Positions 1 to 7,172 are shown, counted from the first letter of the stretch. The stretch: 9,269 nucleotides of DNA from Candidatus Peregrinibacteria bacterium (GCA_016186245.1 JACPLZ010000039.1:1-9269); one strand, 5' to 3'. A program made the numbers and translations. The notes: a model not told the origin generated them from the sequence alone.

Positions 1-46
1 CCCCGATTGCAAGCATAAATAGAAGTTTTCGTCCAAATTCACGCAT
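1..46 (-). CDS. possible start of a gene cut by the left window edge
   Basis: On the minus strand an ATG at 46-44 opens a frame that stays open to the window edge and reads MREFGRKLLFMLAIG. A basic start followed by a hydrophobic run is what a signal peptide or a first membrane helix looks like. It would begin 31 bases after the toxin stop codon on the same strand. There is no Shine-Dalgarno motif, and 15 codons are too few to show coding, so it may be chance. Confidence 0.22.
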   Translation of the reverse strand, partial: MREFGRKLLFMLAIG

Positions 47-77
47 CAATGGTCAGAATCATTAGCGATGGAACCTC

Positions 78-410
78 TTAATAGGTAAATATTTCATTTA
101 GGCCAAACAATATTTGTCTTAATTGATCTCTATTAATCACTCCAATTTTTCTGCCAAATCTTAATTTTGAAATTGCACGAATCTGAAAAGTTATCACTTC
201 TGAATCAACTTCCAGATTGTTCAGTTTATTTTTTACAATTTTTATGCAGGCGGGATAATTTTTAATTTTACTGGAAATAGGGCAGATTATAACAATACCT
301 AAATTATCATTCATGGTATTACCGGAGATGATTACCACAGGTCGTTTGCCACCCTGTTCTGAACCTTTTTGTGGATCCAGATTAGCCCAATAAATATCTC
401 CATGCTTCAC
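78..410 (-). CDS. MazF/PemK-family endoribonuclease toxin
   Basis: A 110-residue protein of the usual MazF size. MazF toxins cut mRNA at short motifs and stop growth when the paired antitoxin is lost. The sequence shows the family pattern: HGDIYWANLDP near the N-terminus, the GSEQGGKRPVVIIS loop at residues 16-29 with the conserved arginine at 23 (a catalytic position in the family), and CPISS at 43-47, matching the usual CPITS strand. It starts with GTG, which overlaps the antitoxin TGA by four bases (GTGA, 407-410), so translation is probably coupled. No Shine-Dalgarno motif precedes it. Family assignment is firm; the RNA target cannot be read from the sequence. Confidence 0.9.
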   Translation of the reverse strand: MKHGDIYWANLDPQKGSEQGGKRPVVIISGNTMNDNLGIVIICPISSKIKNYPACIKIVKNKLNNLEVDSEVITFQIRAISKLRFGRKIGVINRDQLRQILFGLNEIFTY

Positions 411-658
411 AGAAATGATTTTAATTGATTAAGATAATCATCCATTCCTTCTTCGGCCATGGTCAGCATTTCCGGATCTTTTGCGGCACGCTTGAATCCT
501 GCGGTAAACTCGGCCTTTTTTGCATTTACTTTATATTGAACAAGGGCTTCAACGATAATCTGTTTTTTTGTTGATTTGCGTTTTTTAGCCGTATCATCAA
601 GCCAATGCATAAGATTAGATGGTAATGTACTGGTAAAGGTAATGTTAGGATAAGGCAT
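407..658 (-). CDS. ribbon-helix-helix antitoxin of the MazF pair
   Basis: An 83-residue protein just upstream of the toxin and overlapping it by four bases, the standard antitoxin-toxin order. Residues 5-42 fit a ribbon-helix-helix DNA-binding fold: a short strand (NITFTSTLP), a helix (SNLMHWLDDTAKKRK), a turn with Ser-Thr, and a second helix (KKQIIVEALVQYK). The rest is charged and helical (KKAEFTAGFKRAAKDPEML) and is the likely toxin-wrapping tail. Such antitoxins normally bind DNA as dimers and repress their own operon; a promoter with an inverted repeat lies directly upstream. The start is an ATG at 658-656 without a Shine-Dalgarno motif. The role is inferred mainly from context and fold pattern. 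Confidence 0.82.
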   Translation of the reverse strand: MPYPNITFTSTLPSNLMHWLDDTAKKRKSTKKQIIVEALVQYKVNAKKAEFTAGFKRAAKDPEMLTMAEEGMDDYLNQLKSFL

Positions 659-671
659 ATTTACAATTTAT

Positions 672-688
672 ATTTATAAAACATAAAT
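672..688 (-). promoter_or_regulatory. candidate operator of the toxin-antitoxin operon
   Basis: A perfect 6-bp inverted repeat, ATTTAT-5-ATAAAT, sits directly downstream of the -10 box and spans the expected transcription start near 682. That is a suitable place for autorepression by the ribbon-helix-helix antitoxin. The region is very AT-rich, so a 6-bp repeat can occur by chance. Confidence 0.35.
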
Positions 689-717
689 ATTATACATAAT
701 AAAAAAATAAAAAACAA
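689..717 (-). promoter_or_regulatory. sigma70-type promoter of the toxin-antitoxin operon
   Basis: On the minus strand there is a perfect -10 box TATAAT (694-689) and a -35 box TTGTTT (717-712), which matches TTGACA at four of six positions, separated by exactly 17 bases. It lies 30 bases upstream of the antitoxin ATG. The pair therefore seems to have its own promoter, separate from the cluster upstream. Confidence 0.6.
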
Positions 718-765
718 GGGGCTGCAGGCAAAACTTCTCAACAATATGATAATTTACAAGTCAAA

Positions 766-2400
766 CTAGTTTACCAATTGTTTATAACAAGTTTCACAGT
801 AAATTTTTTCCTCTCTTGCCGGTGCAAAACTGCTGCTCACGGTCATGGCGCATTTTTCACATTTTCTTTCATATAGATTTCGCGGATTTCGCAATTTGAA
901 TCTGTCCAAAAAGCGGCAATCCGTACATTTTCTAGGCAGCGCGACATTCCTTTTCCTGTAAAAATTCAATTCTTTCGGCATGATTTTGTAATTTTTTCCG
1001 CAATCAGCGCAGGCCAAAATTTTATCGCAGATTCCGGCATCAACACACGCAAGATCATCAGTCATCTCAAAATCCTGTTTCAGATATTCTTTCGGATCCG
1101 GCTCGCACCACGAAAATCCATTTTCCAAAGCAGTCTCTTCGCTCAACGGAAAGCGATAATTTGCAGCGGTTTCATTGTAGGAAAAAGGGGATAGAGCAGT
1201 AGGAAAAAACTGCCCCCATTCTCCGGTTTTTTTCATATGCTCAATAATTTTTGCCTTTAAATTCTCATATTCTTTCTCCATGTATTCTTTATTCAAAATA
1301 CAATATTTTTTATGCTTCAAACCGGTACAGCCAAACAGATACATAGAATGAAAGCACACGTCGCTATACCAGCAATCGCTGCTGTCGGACACAAAAGTAT
1401 TAAAGGCGGAATTATTCAATTTTTCCACGCCCAATCCCTCCAGGACAAAAGAACCATGCCCCATCCCATAAACATCATGGCAATCATGACTCGTAAAAAC
1501 CCAGGTGCAATAACTGCAATCCTGCAGCTCAAAAGAATCAAAACACTCCAGGGCATTTTTGCAGTTGATCAGATAATTTCCACTCGATTCCTCCACGTTA
1601 AGATTCCAGTTTGCGCGGTGAGGCAGACCTTTGATAAATTGCTCGAAAAAGCGGCGGGCATTTTGATATTTACTGTATTTATTAAGCTCAAGCATTTTTA
1701 ATTTAACCTCATATTGTTCCCGTGTATGCGGCTCATTCATAATGTAGTATTGCTTATTCCGCAGCCCATAGCATCCAATGCAGTTTTTGCATCCGATACA
1801 GTCATAACAGTTGATCAGCTCACTGGAATTTTGGCAACTCTGGCAGCCGATACAGGCATAGAGTTTGTTGCTGTCCAGACACTCGTAGCACAGCTCGCAG
1901 TCATGCAGGAAAATACAGTCGAAACAATCGCGCAAACCGTTTGAATGGGAAACATACATGCAGTCCTCGCATTTTTCCAACACCATACACAGGTAGCAGT
2001 TTTTATTGTCATAGGCCTGCTGGCAATAATCGCTGTTTGTCGGATTTATGTTGAACAGGGAAATGCGCGGCACTTTTAAAAGCAGCTCCTGAAACTGTTC
2101 GAAAAACGGCCTGTTAAAATCAAAATCCTGTCCGTACTCAAGAGCTTCATGCTTCTCGCTCCACCATTCCTGGGGGCTGATGCATTTGTATTTTGAATCG
2201 GGGGCATAGATTGAAATAATAGAAGCGCCGGACATTGCGCTTTTATTTTTATAAAGCGTTCTTTCATTGCGGAAACATAATTTATGCTGAAGCCGGCAAT
2301 CCGGGCACATTTCCGGTTCCGGCACATCAAATCTTTTATAAAACCCGCGATCAGCCTCGCGGATTTCAAACGGCCTATTGCATTTTTTACAATTTTTCAT
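766..2400 (-). CDS. cysteine-rich multi-zinc-ribbon protein of a CPR-specific family
   Basis: A 544-residue protein with 44 cysteines, about one residue in twelve. I recognise it as a conserved CPR family of unknown function; members often carry unhelpful labels such as zinc-binding domain protein or caib/baif family protein. An N-terminal module (C4-C7, C32-C35, then RNERTLY at 44-50) and a C-terminal module (C464-C467, C492-C495, then RNPRNLY at 504-510) have identical spacing and look like duplicated treble-clef or zinc-ribbon units. The second cysteine pair after RNxRxLY (C514-C517 and C535-C538) is kept only in the C-terminal copy. Residues 126-210 hold 18 cysteines, mostly three residues apart. 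A motif GLRNKQYYIMN (212-222) recurs as GLKHKKYCILN (360-370). There is no signal peptide or membrane segment, so it is probably cytosolic. Metal binding is inferred. It starts 12 bases after purD, without a Shine-Dalgarno motif. Confidence 0.85.
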   Translation of the reverse strand: MKNCKKCNRPFEIREADRGFYKRFDVPEPEMCPDCRLQHKLCFRNERTLYKNKSAMSGASIISIYAPDSKYKCISPQEWWSEKHEALEYGQDFDFNRPFFEQFQELLLKVPRISLFNINPTNSDYCQQAYDNKNCYLCMVLEKCEDCMYVSHSNGLRDCFDCIFLHDCELCYECLDSNKLYACIGCQSCQNSSELINCYDCIGCKNCIGCYGLRNKQYYIMNEPHTREQYEVKLKMLELNKYSKYQNARRFFEQFIKGLPHRANWNLNVEESSGNYLINCKNALECFDSFELQDCSYCTWVFTSHDCHDVYGMGHGSFVLEGLGVEKLNNSAFNTFVSDSSDCWYSDVCFHSMYLFGCTGLKHKKYCILNKEYMEKEYENLKAKIIEHMKKTGEWGQFFPTALSPFSYNETAANYRFPLSEETALENGFSWCEPDPKEYLKQDFEMTDDLACVDAGICDKILACADCGKNYKIMPKELNFYRKRNVALPRKCTDCRFLDRFKLRNPRNLYERKCEKCAMTVSSSFAPAREEKIYCETCYKQLVN

Positions 2401-2412
2401 AACTATACAGTT

Positions 2413-3720
2413 TCACTTCCCGCGAATTTCTTTCATCATTTTGATGCGCTCGTCAATCAGGGCTTTTGTTCCGATATCTTTGCGGTAAAAAACCGGGCCT
2501 TGGACTTTTTCCACTGCGCTTTGGGCAAGTTTTTCCGCTTCTTCCACAGTGTCTCCGATTCCGACAAATGCCACTGCCCGCGAACCACTCAGGTATAAGC
2601 CATCTTCACGGCTATCCACCAATGCAAAATAAGTCCGCACTCCTGCCGGCACATCTCCGATAATAATTTTTTCTCCTTTCACCGGCTTATCAGGATACCC
2701 TTTAGGGACGACATATTTGCAAACCGTAGCCTTATTTTCAAATTCAATTTTCATGCCTGCAAGCTCGCCGGCAATGATCGCCTGGCACACTTCCACAAAA
2801 TCAGTCTTAATTATCGGCAGGACATTCATCGCTTCCGGATCTCCAAAACGGGCATTATATTCGATCAATCGCACACCGTCCGCGACAGCCATAAATCCGC
2901 CGTACATCACTCCCTTGAAATATTTGCCTGTTTCCTCAAACAAAGCCCCGGCAACTTTTCGGGTAATTTCTGCCGCCGCCTCAACATCTGATTTTTTTAG
3001 AAAAGGTAGAATATGATCGGCGCATGAATATGACCCCATTCCACCGGTATTGCTGCCTTTATCGCCATCAAAAGCTCTTTTATGATCCTGCACCGCCGGC
3101 ATATCGACAGTTGTCATTCCATCGCAAAAACTCATCAGACTAAACTCCTGCCCGATCAATTTTTCTTCCACGACAACGCGCCCTCCTTCTCCTATACATT
3201 CTCTTGCATAAGCCAATCCTTCTTTCCGACTACCCAAATGATCACCCGAAACTTTGACGCCCTTTCCACTTTTTAAACCATCCGCTTTTACCACAAAATC
3301 CCCCCCCAATTCCGCAAAAAATTCTTCCAAACCTTCTTCATTCAAAAAAACTTTAAACCGCGGATTTCCAGCGATTCCATATTTTCCAAGCAAATCTCTC
3401 GTGAATGATTTTGAAGATTCCAGCTGCCCAGCGATCGCCAACGGGGAAGCGCTCCTCACCCCATGCTCCATCAACACATCCGCAACGCCAGCCGCAATCG
3501 GCGCCTCCGGCCCTACAACTGCAAAATCCGGTCGCACCCGCTCCGCAAACTCCAAAATCGCATCTCTATCGCACGCATCCGCCACTGCGTACTCGGCGGC
3601 CAGCTTCATCAATCCGGGATTCCTCTCTCCGCCAAGCACAAAAACCTCCGCGCTTTTTGACAAGGCATCGCCCATGGCATGCTCCCTTGCACCATTTCCG
3701 ATCAGCAAAACTTTTTTCAT
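2413..3720 (-). CDS. purD: phosphoribosylamine-glycine ligase (GAR synthetase)
   Basis: A 435-residue cytosolic enzyme that joins 5-phosphoribosylamine to glycine using ATP, the second step of de novo purine synthesis. The ATP-grasp layout is complete: the N-domain motif GNGAREHA (8-15), PEAP (71-74), ATP-binding KADGLKSGKGV (145-155), QDHKRAFDGD followed by KGSNTGGMG (211-229), YGGFM (273-277) and the metal-binding IEYNARFGDPE (286-296). Length is normal for the family. Its ATG lies inside the purF stop as ATGA (3717-3720), so translation is likely coupled, which suits the unstable intermediate handed over by PurF. Nothing suggests damage. Confidence 0.97.
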   Translation of the reverse strand: MKKVLLIGNGAREHAMGDALSKSAEVFVLGGERNPGLMKLAAEYAVADACDRDAILEFAERVRPDFAVVGPEAPIAAGVADVLMEHGVRSASPLAIAGQLESSKSFTRDLLGKYGIAGNPRFKVFLNEEGLEEFFAELGGDFVVKADGLKSGKGVKVSGDHLGSRKEGLAYARECIGEGGRVVVEEKLIGQEFSLMSFCDGMTTVDMPAVQDHKRAFDGDKGSNTGGMGSYSCADHILPFLKKSDVEAAAEITRKVAGALFEETGKYFKGVMYGGFMAVADGVRLIEYNARFGDPEAMNVLPIIKTDFVEVCQAIIAGELAGMKIEFENKATVCKYVVPKGYPDKPVKGEKIIIGDVPAGVRTYFALVDSREDGLYLSGSRAVAFVGIGDTVEEAEKLAQSAVEKVQGPVFYRKDIGTKALIDERIKMMKEIRGK

Positions 3721-5216
3721 AGCAGATTTAATTGATCCTCCGCCACCGGTTCATCTTCGTCGGAAACTTCGCGTTCGGCGCATCTCGATGTCGCCTGTTT
3801 TTCCAGCAATTCTTCGGTGACATCGCCGGTCACATACCGTCCATCAAAACACGACATATCCAGGTCCTTGATTTTTGGATTTCCTTCCACGCACGAATCA
3901 AACATGTCTTTCAGATCGCCGTAAATCAGAGCGTCGGCGCCGATAAATTTCCGCACATCCTCAACACTGGCATTGTGGGCAATCAGTTCCTCTCTTGTCG
4001 CAATGTCTATTCCATAAATATTCGGACTGATAATCGGCGGAGAATATGAGGCGAAATACACTTTTTTTGCGCCGGTGGCTCTGACCATTTCCACAATTTT
4101 TCGGGAAGTATTTCCGCGGACTATACTGTCATCTATCAGCAGAATATTTTTTCCCTCGATTTCCAGAGGCATCGGATTAAGTTTATAGCGTATTGATTTT
4201 TTACGGATTTTTTGCCCAGGCATGATAAAAGTCCTGCCGATATAGCGGTTTTTTATAAGCCCTTCCCGATAATGCAGGCCGAGTTCATCGGCAATGGCAA
4301 AAGCGGCCGTCCTCGATGAATCGGGGACAGGCATAACCGCATCAATATCCAGGTTCAGCTTTTTGATTTTTTTTGCCAGTTTTTTCCCCATTCTCAACCT
4401 CGCCTTATAGACCGAAATTTTATTCATCAGCGAATCCGGCCTCGCAAAATAAACATATTCAAACACGCATGGCGCAAATTTTTTCTGGCTGATCTTTTTT
4501 CTAAAAACTTTTCTGGTTTTTTCTTCAATAAAAATGGCTTCTCCATTGGCAACATCATCAATCAGTTCAAAACCAAGAATATCCAGCGCCACCGACTCCG
4601 AAGCGATCATGTATTCGGTATTCAGTCCGACTTTTCTTTTTCCAAAAACCATCGGTCTGATCCCGTGAGGATCGCGGAAAGCCACCATTCCCTGTTTTGC
4701 GATATAGGCAATCACTGAATATCCGCCTTTTGCTCTTTTGTAAACGCTTTCCACAGCTTTCCAGATATGCTGTGGCTTAAGACCGTCGGCATTTTGTTTT
4801 GTCAGCGCTTTTGTAAACATATTCAAAAGCACCTCCCCGTCGCTGTCCGAATTTATCAGGCGATGATCTTTTTCGAAAATTTCCTGTTTGAGCTCATGGG
4901 AGTTATGGAGATTGCCATTGTGCACAAGCACAACTCCATATGGCGCAGGCCCGATAAACGGCTGTATTTCACCGGCATCACCGGTTCCTATTGTCGCGTA
5001 CCTCGTATGTCCGAGGCCGGCATATCCCAAAAGTCTCTGCATGTGTCTTGTGTGAAAAACATCTCTTACCAGCCCAAAATCTTTGCGGATATGAAACTTG
5101 CCATCGTACGTAGCAATGCCAGCCGCATCCTGTCCGCGATGCTGGAGAGTAACCAGCCCGTCATATATGTCCTGGGCAGCGTAGTCATAACCGTAAATTC
5201 CGACTATTCCACACAT
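3717..5216 (-). CDS. purF: amidophosphoribosyltransferase
   Basis: A 499-residue enzyme that converts PRPP and glutamine to 5-phosphoribosylamine, the committed step of purine synthesis. The N-terminal Ntn glutaminase begins MCGIVGIYG, so Cys2 becomes the nucleophile once Met1 is removed and there is no propeptide. RGQDAAGIAT (27-36), GHTRYAT (69-75) and HNGNLHN (99-105) form the glutaminase site. The PRPP loop is ILLIDDSIVRGNTS (358-371). Judged against the Bacillus-type enzyme, two of the four iron-sulfur ligands remain (C250, C456) and two are replaced (N399, D453), so a cluster is unlikely. The C-terminal tail from about 470 is acidic and variable. It starts three bases after folD and overlaps purD by four. 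Confidence 0.97.
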   Translation of the reverse strand: MCGIVGIYGYDYAAQDIYDGLVTLQHRGQDAAGIATYDGKFHIRKDFGLVRDVFHTRHMQRLLGYAGLGHTRYATIGTGDAGEIQPFIGPAPYGVVLVHNGNLHNSHELKQEIFEKDHRLINSDSDGEVLLNMFTKALTKQNADGLKPQHIWKAVESVYKRAKGGYSVIAYIAKQGMVAFRDPHGIRPMVFGKRKVGLNTEYMIASESVALDILGFELIDDVANGEAIFIEEKTRKVFRKKISQKKFAPCVFEYVYFARPDSLMNKISVYKARLRMGKKLAKKIKKLNLDIDAVMPVPDSSRTAAFAIADELGLHYREGLIKNRYIGRTFIMPGQKIRKKSIRYKLNPMPLEIEGKNILLIDDSIVRGNTSRKIVEMVRATGAKKVYFASYSPPIISPNIYGIDIATREELIAHNASVEDVRKFIGADALIYGDLKDMFDSCVEGNPKIKDLDMSCFDGRYVTGDVTEELLEKQATSRCAEREVSDEDEPVAEDQLNLL

Positions 5217-5219
5217 GAT

Positions 5220-6077
5220 TTATGGGATGTTATTGATACGTTTTGTTGCCGTAACTACATTTTCCATCAGGCAGGCCACTGTCATCGGCCCGACTCCTCC
5301 GGGAACGGGAGTAATATAACCTGCTTTTTTAAAAATTTCATCAAAATCGGTATCGCCGCATAATGAGCCATCTTTTTTTTTATTTATCCCTATGTCTATT
5401 ACGGCCGCTCCATCTTTTACCATATCCGCAGTTATAAGCCCGGGCTTGCCAACAGCCACGCAAAGAATATCCGCCCTTTTTGTATGGCTTGCCAGATCTT
5501 TTGTATGAATATGGCATGTGGTCACAGTAGCATCGCGATTGAGAAGCATTGCGGAAAGCGGCTTGCCGACTATATTGCTGTGGCCGACAACCACCGCCTC
5601 GCTTCCTTTCACAGGAATTTGATAATACTCAAGCAGGCGGATCACCCCTTTTGGGGTGCATGGCGCCAGATGTTCAAACTCCGTACTTAGAAACATTTTT
5701 CCCAGATTGTAAGCCGTAAAACCATCTACATCTTTTTTCGGATCGATGGCCTTTATCACCTTTGGTGTATATACATTTTTTGGGAGCGGTAATTGCACAA
5801 GAATTCCATGAAAGGTCTCATCTGCATTTAGCGCTTCAATCTTTTCGATCAGTTTTTCCGTAGTAATGTCTTCTTCATAATCAAATTGCTCCCATTCGAT
5901 GCCGGTCCTTGCGCAGGCCTTTTGTTTTTGTTTTATATATGAAAGGGAAGCCGGATTTTTGCCGACCAGGATTACAGCCAATTTCGGATGGATGTGAACA
6001 AGGTTTAGTCTACTCACTTCATCGGCCAGTTTTCTCAGAATCTCTCCGGAAACTTTGATGCCATCCAGAATTTTCAT
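5220..6077 (-). CDS. folD: bifunctional methylene-THF dehydrogenase/methenyl-THF cyclohydrolase
   Basis: FolD interconverts 5,10-methylene-, methenyl- and 10-formyl-tetrahydrofolate in the cytosol; the formyl form feeds later purine steps, which explains its place before purF and purD. From the chosen ATG the protein has 285 residues, the usual length. Motifs: catalytic tyrosine and lysine in SYIKQK (Y47, K51), GILVQLPLP (91-99), DVDGF (116-120), the nucleotide-binding VVGHSNIVGKP (163-173) and PGGVGPMT (259-266). A GTG ten codons upstream (6107) gives a longer frame, but the extra residues (KSFIFSFTS) lie outside the family start and that GTG falls within a hairpin, so I prefer the ATG at 6077. 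Neither start has a Shine-Dalgarno motif. Confidence 0.95.
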   Translation of the reverse strand: MKILDGIKVSGEILRKLADEVSRLNLVHIHPKLAVILVGKNPASLSYIKQKQKACARTGIEWEQFDYEEDITTEKLIEKIEALNADETFHGILVQLPLPKNVYTPKVIKAIDPKKDVDGFTAYNLGKMFLSTEFEHLAPCTPKGVIRLLEYYQIPVKGSEAVVVGHSNIVGKPLSAMLLNRDATVTTCHIHTKDLASHTKRADILCVAVGKPGLITADMVKDGAAVIDIGINKKKDGSLCGDTDFDEIFKKAGYITPVPGGVGPMTVACLMENVVTATKRINNIP

Positions 6078-6099
6078 CGAAGTGAATGAGAAAATAAAA

Positions 6100-6121
6100 C
6101 TTTTCACCGGAAGATGAAAAG
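6100..6121 (-). terminator. weak hairpin with T-rich tail between tmk and folD
   Basis: On the minus strand CTTTTCA and TGAAAAG form a 7-bp stem with an 8-base loop, followed by TTTTATTTTCTC. It lies in the 76-base gap between tmk and folD, the widest gap in the run. The stem has only two G-C pairs, so it could be at most a leaky terminator or attenuator, and may be chance. Confidence 0.22.
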
Positions 6122-6153
6122 CAACTGCATCATATAACGTTAAAACCAGCCGG

Positions 6154-6750
6154 TCAATGAGCTTTTTTGATGGTTTTTATGGCTGCTTGCCAGCATTTTT
6201 CGGCAGTATCCTCAATTTTGTCGGCCAGTTTGACCTTTTGCCATTTATATTTTTCTGCCAGCTTTCTAAAAACGGATTCGCTCTTTTTTAGCAAGTCAGG
6301 ATTTTGCTCGTGCACATGATTTTCTTCGACGGCTCGCGTATCTCTTTTCCCATGCAGAAAAATCGCCAGATCTTCTTTAAGCAGATATTTATTGATTTCT
6401 TCCATCCAGCTCAAGGTCAGCCCTTTGGCAATACCCCAGCCGATTCCGGTGCCGGTGTAATCTTCCGCAACGACTATTATTCCTTTGTTTAACATTTTTT
6501 GAAGTTTTGGTTGAAATTGACAGCGGTTTAGAACAAACCACAGCTGCAGTTGGTCCTCCGGAATATTTTGTTTGCCGCTTCTTAGCATACGGTTTAGAAA
6601 AGGTCCCGTTGGCTCAAGCTCATACACCGGATATTTCAGATATTCAGCCTTAAATCCATCTTTGCGTAGTCGGTCGACTAGTCGTTTGGCATGGGTGGTT
6701 TTGCCGATATTATTAATGCCGTAAATTGTGATGAACTTTCCTTTTGTCAT
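6154..6750 (-). CDS. tmk: dTMP kinase-like P-loop nucleoside monophosphate kinase
   Basis: A 198-residue protein of the thymidylate kinase fold, which phosphorylates dTMP to dTDP. The P-loop is GINNIGKTT (11-19), where classical enzymes have GxDGxGKST. LWFVLNRCQF (70-79) matches the family helix with a substrate-contacting arginine (R76). The usual DRY/DRH segment reads AEDYTGTGIGWG (95-106), so the arginine is missing, and a charged lid-like stretch follows (GKRDTRAVEEN, 134-144). An in-frame ATG 18 codons upstream (6804) would add residues translated from the dut end and a repeat, so I use the ATG at 6750, seven bases after the dut stop. With dut it would serve dTTP supply. The fold is clear; thymidylate specificity is likely but not proven. 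Confidence 0.78.
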   Translation of the reverse strand: MTKGKFITIYGINNIGKTTHAKRLVDRLRKDGFKAEYLKYPVYELEPTGPFLNRMLRSGKQNIPEDQLQLWFVLNRCQFQPKLQKMLNKGIIVVAEDYTGTGIGWGIAKGLTLSWMEEINKYLLKEDLAIFLHGKRDTRAVEENHVHEQNPDLLKKSESVFRKLAEKYKWQKVKLADKIEDTAEKCWQAAIKTIKKAH

Positions 6751-6757
6751 AGTTTTG

Positions 6758-6780
6758 TCATGGTGAGCTTGTCGAACCAT
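6758..6780. repeat. short dispersed-type repeat at the dut/tmk junction
   Basis: The plus strand carries ATGGT and ACCAT (6760-6764 and 6776-6780) around GAGCTTGTCGA. I recognise this unit as a small repeat found many times in CPR and other environmental genomes, often read through as VRQAHHD or VSLSNH in proteins. Here it codes the last residues and the stop of dut (GSTSSP, stop) and in another frame the spurious extension of tmk. Only one copy is in this window, so its dispersed nature rests on recognition. Confidence 0.5.
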
Positions 6781-7172
6781 ACCCTCCCGTACTTCCAAAC
6801 CCACCGCGACTTTCTTTCCTCATTTCATCCACTTCTTCCCATTCAAATTTATCAATTTTCACAAAAACTCCCTGGGCAATTTTTTCTCCTCTCTGGATCA
6901 TCACTTCTTTTTCAGTAAAATTGTACACTAGCACTTTAATTTCATCCTCCTGCCCGCAATAGTCATGGTCAATGATTCCAAAACCATGCGGTGGCCACAA
7001 CCAGCATATATCCTTCCGGAACCTCAACAATCAGATTCGAAGGAATCATTGCGATTTCCTTCGCTCCAATATTGCTATCCTCCCGCGCAACTATGTCAAA
7101 ACCCACAGACCCGCCGGTTTCATAAACAGGTAAAGGCAAATTTTTATCTATCCTTTTGATTTTAACTTTCAT
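6758..7172 (-). pseudogene. dut: dUTPase with internal deletion and frameshift
   Basis: dUTPase hydrolyses dUTP to dUMP and diphosphate, keeping uracil out of DNA and feeding dTMP synthesis. The first frame (from ATG 7172) gives 60 good residues with motif I (GSVGFDIVA, 21-29) and then runs to a stop near 6970. A second frame resumes at 6994 with PPHGFG, motif III (GIIDHDYCGQ), motif IV (GEKIAQGVF) and motif V (RGGFGSTGG), ending at 6758. Motif II, normally PRSS plus about nine residues after VVA, is absent. Judged by usual family spacing, about 38 bases are missing near 6990-6996, which explains both the lost motif and the frameshift. Each half is otherwise well preserved, so the lesion is recent or a sequence error. 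Confidence 0.85.

Noticed and set aside
721..765. Terminator after the cysteine-rich gene
   Set aside because: I see only the short palindrome around CTGCAG and no stable stem with a T-run directly after it.
1312..1944. Plus-strand frames opposite the cysteine-rich gene
   Set aside because: Repetitive residue patterns reflect the CxxC codons on the other strand; no independent signal.
3254..3820. A 188-codon plus-strand frame and smaller ones at 3405-3722, opposite purD and the end of purF
   Set aside because: They are antisense to well-conserved purD and purF, rich in Ser/Pro/Thr from mirrored codons, and match no family.
4767..5363. A 198-codon plus-strand frame opposite purF and folD
   Set aside because: It crosses the junction of two firm minus-strand genes and has no recognisable domain; a shadow frame.
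6078..6107. GTG start giving a ten-residue N-terminal extension of folD
   Set aside because: The extension lies outside the usual family start and the GTG sits in a hairpin without a Shine-Dalgarno motif.
6751..6804. Eighteen-residue N-terminal extension of the tmk-like protein
   Set aside because: It is the out-of-frame reading of the dut end and a dispersed repeat; the ATG at 6750 precedes the normal fold.
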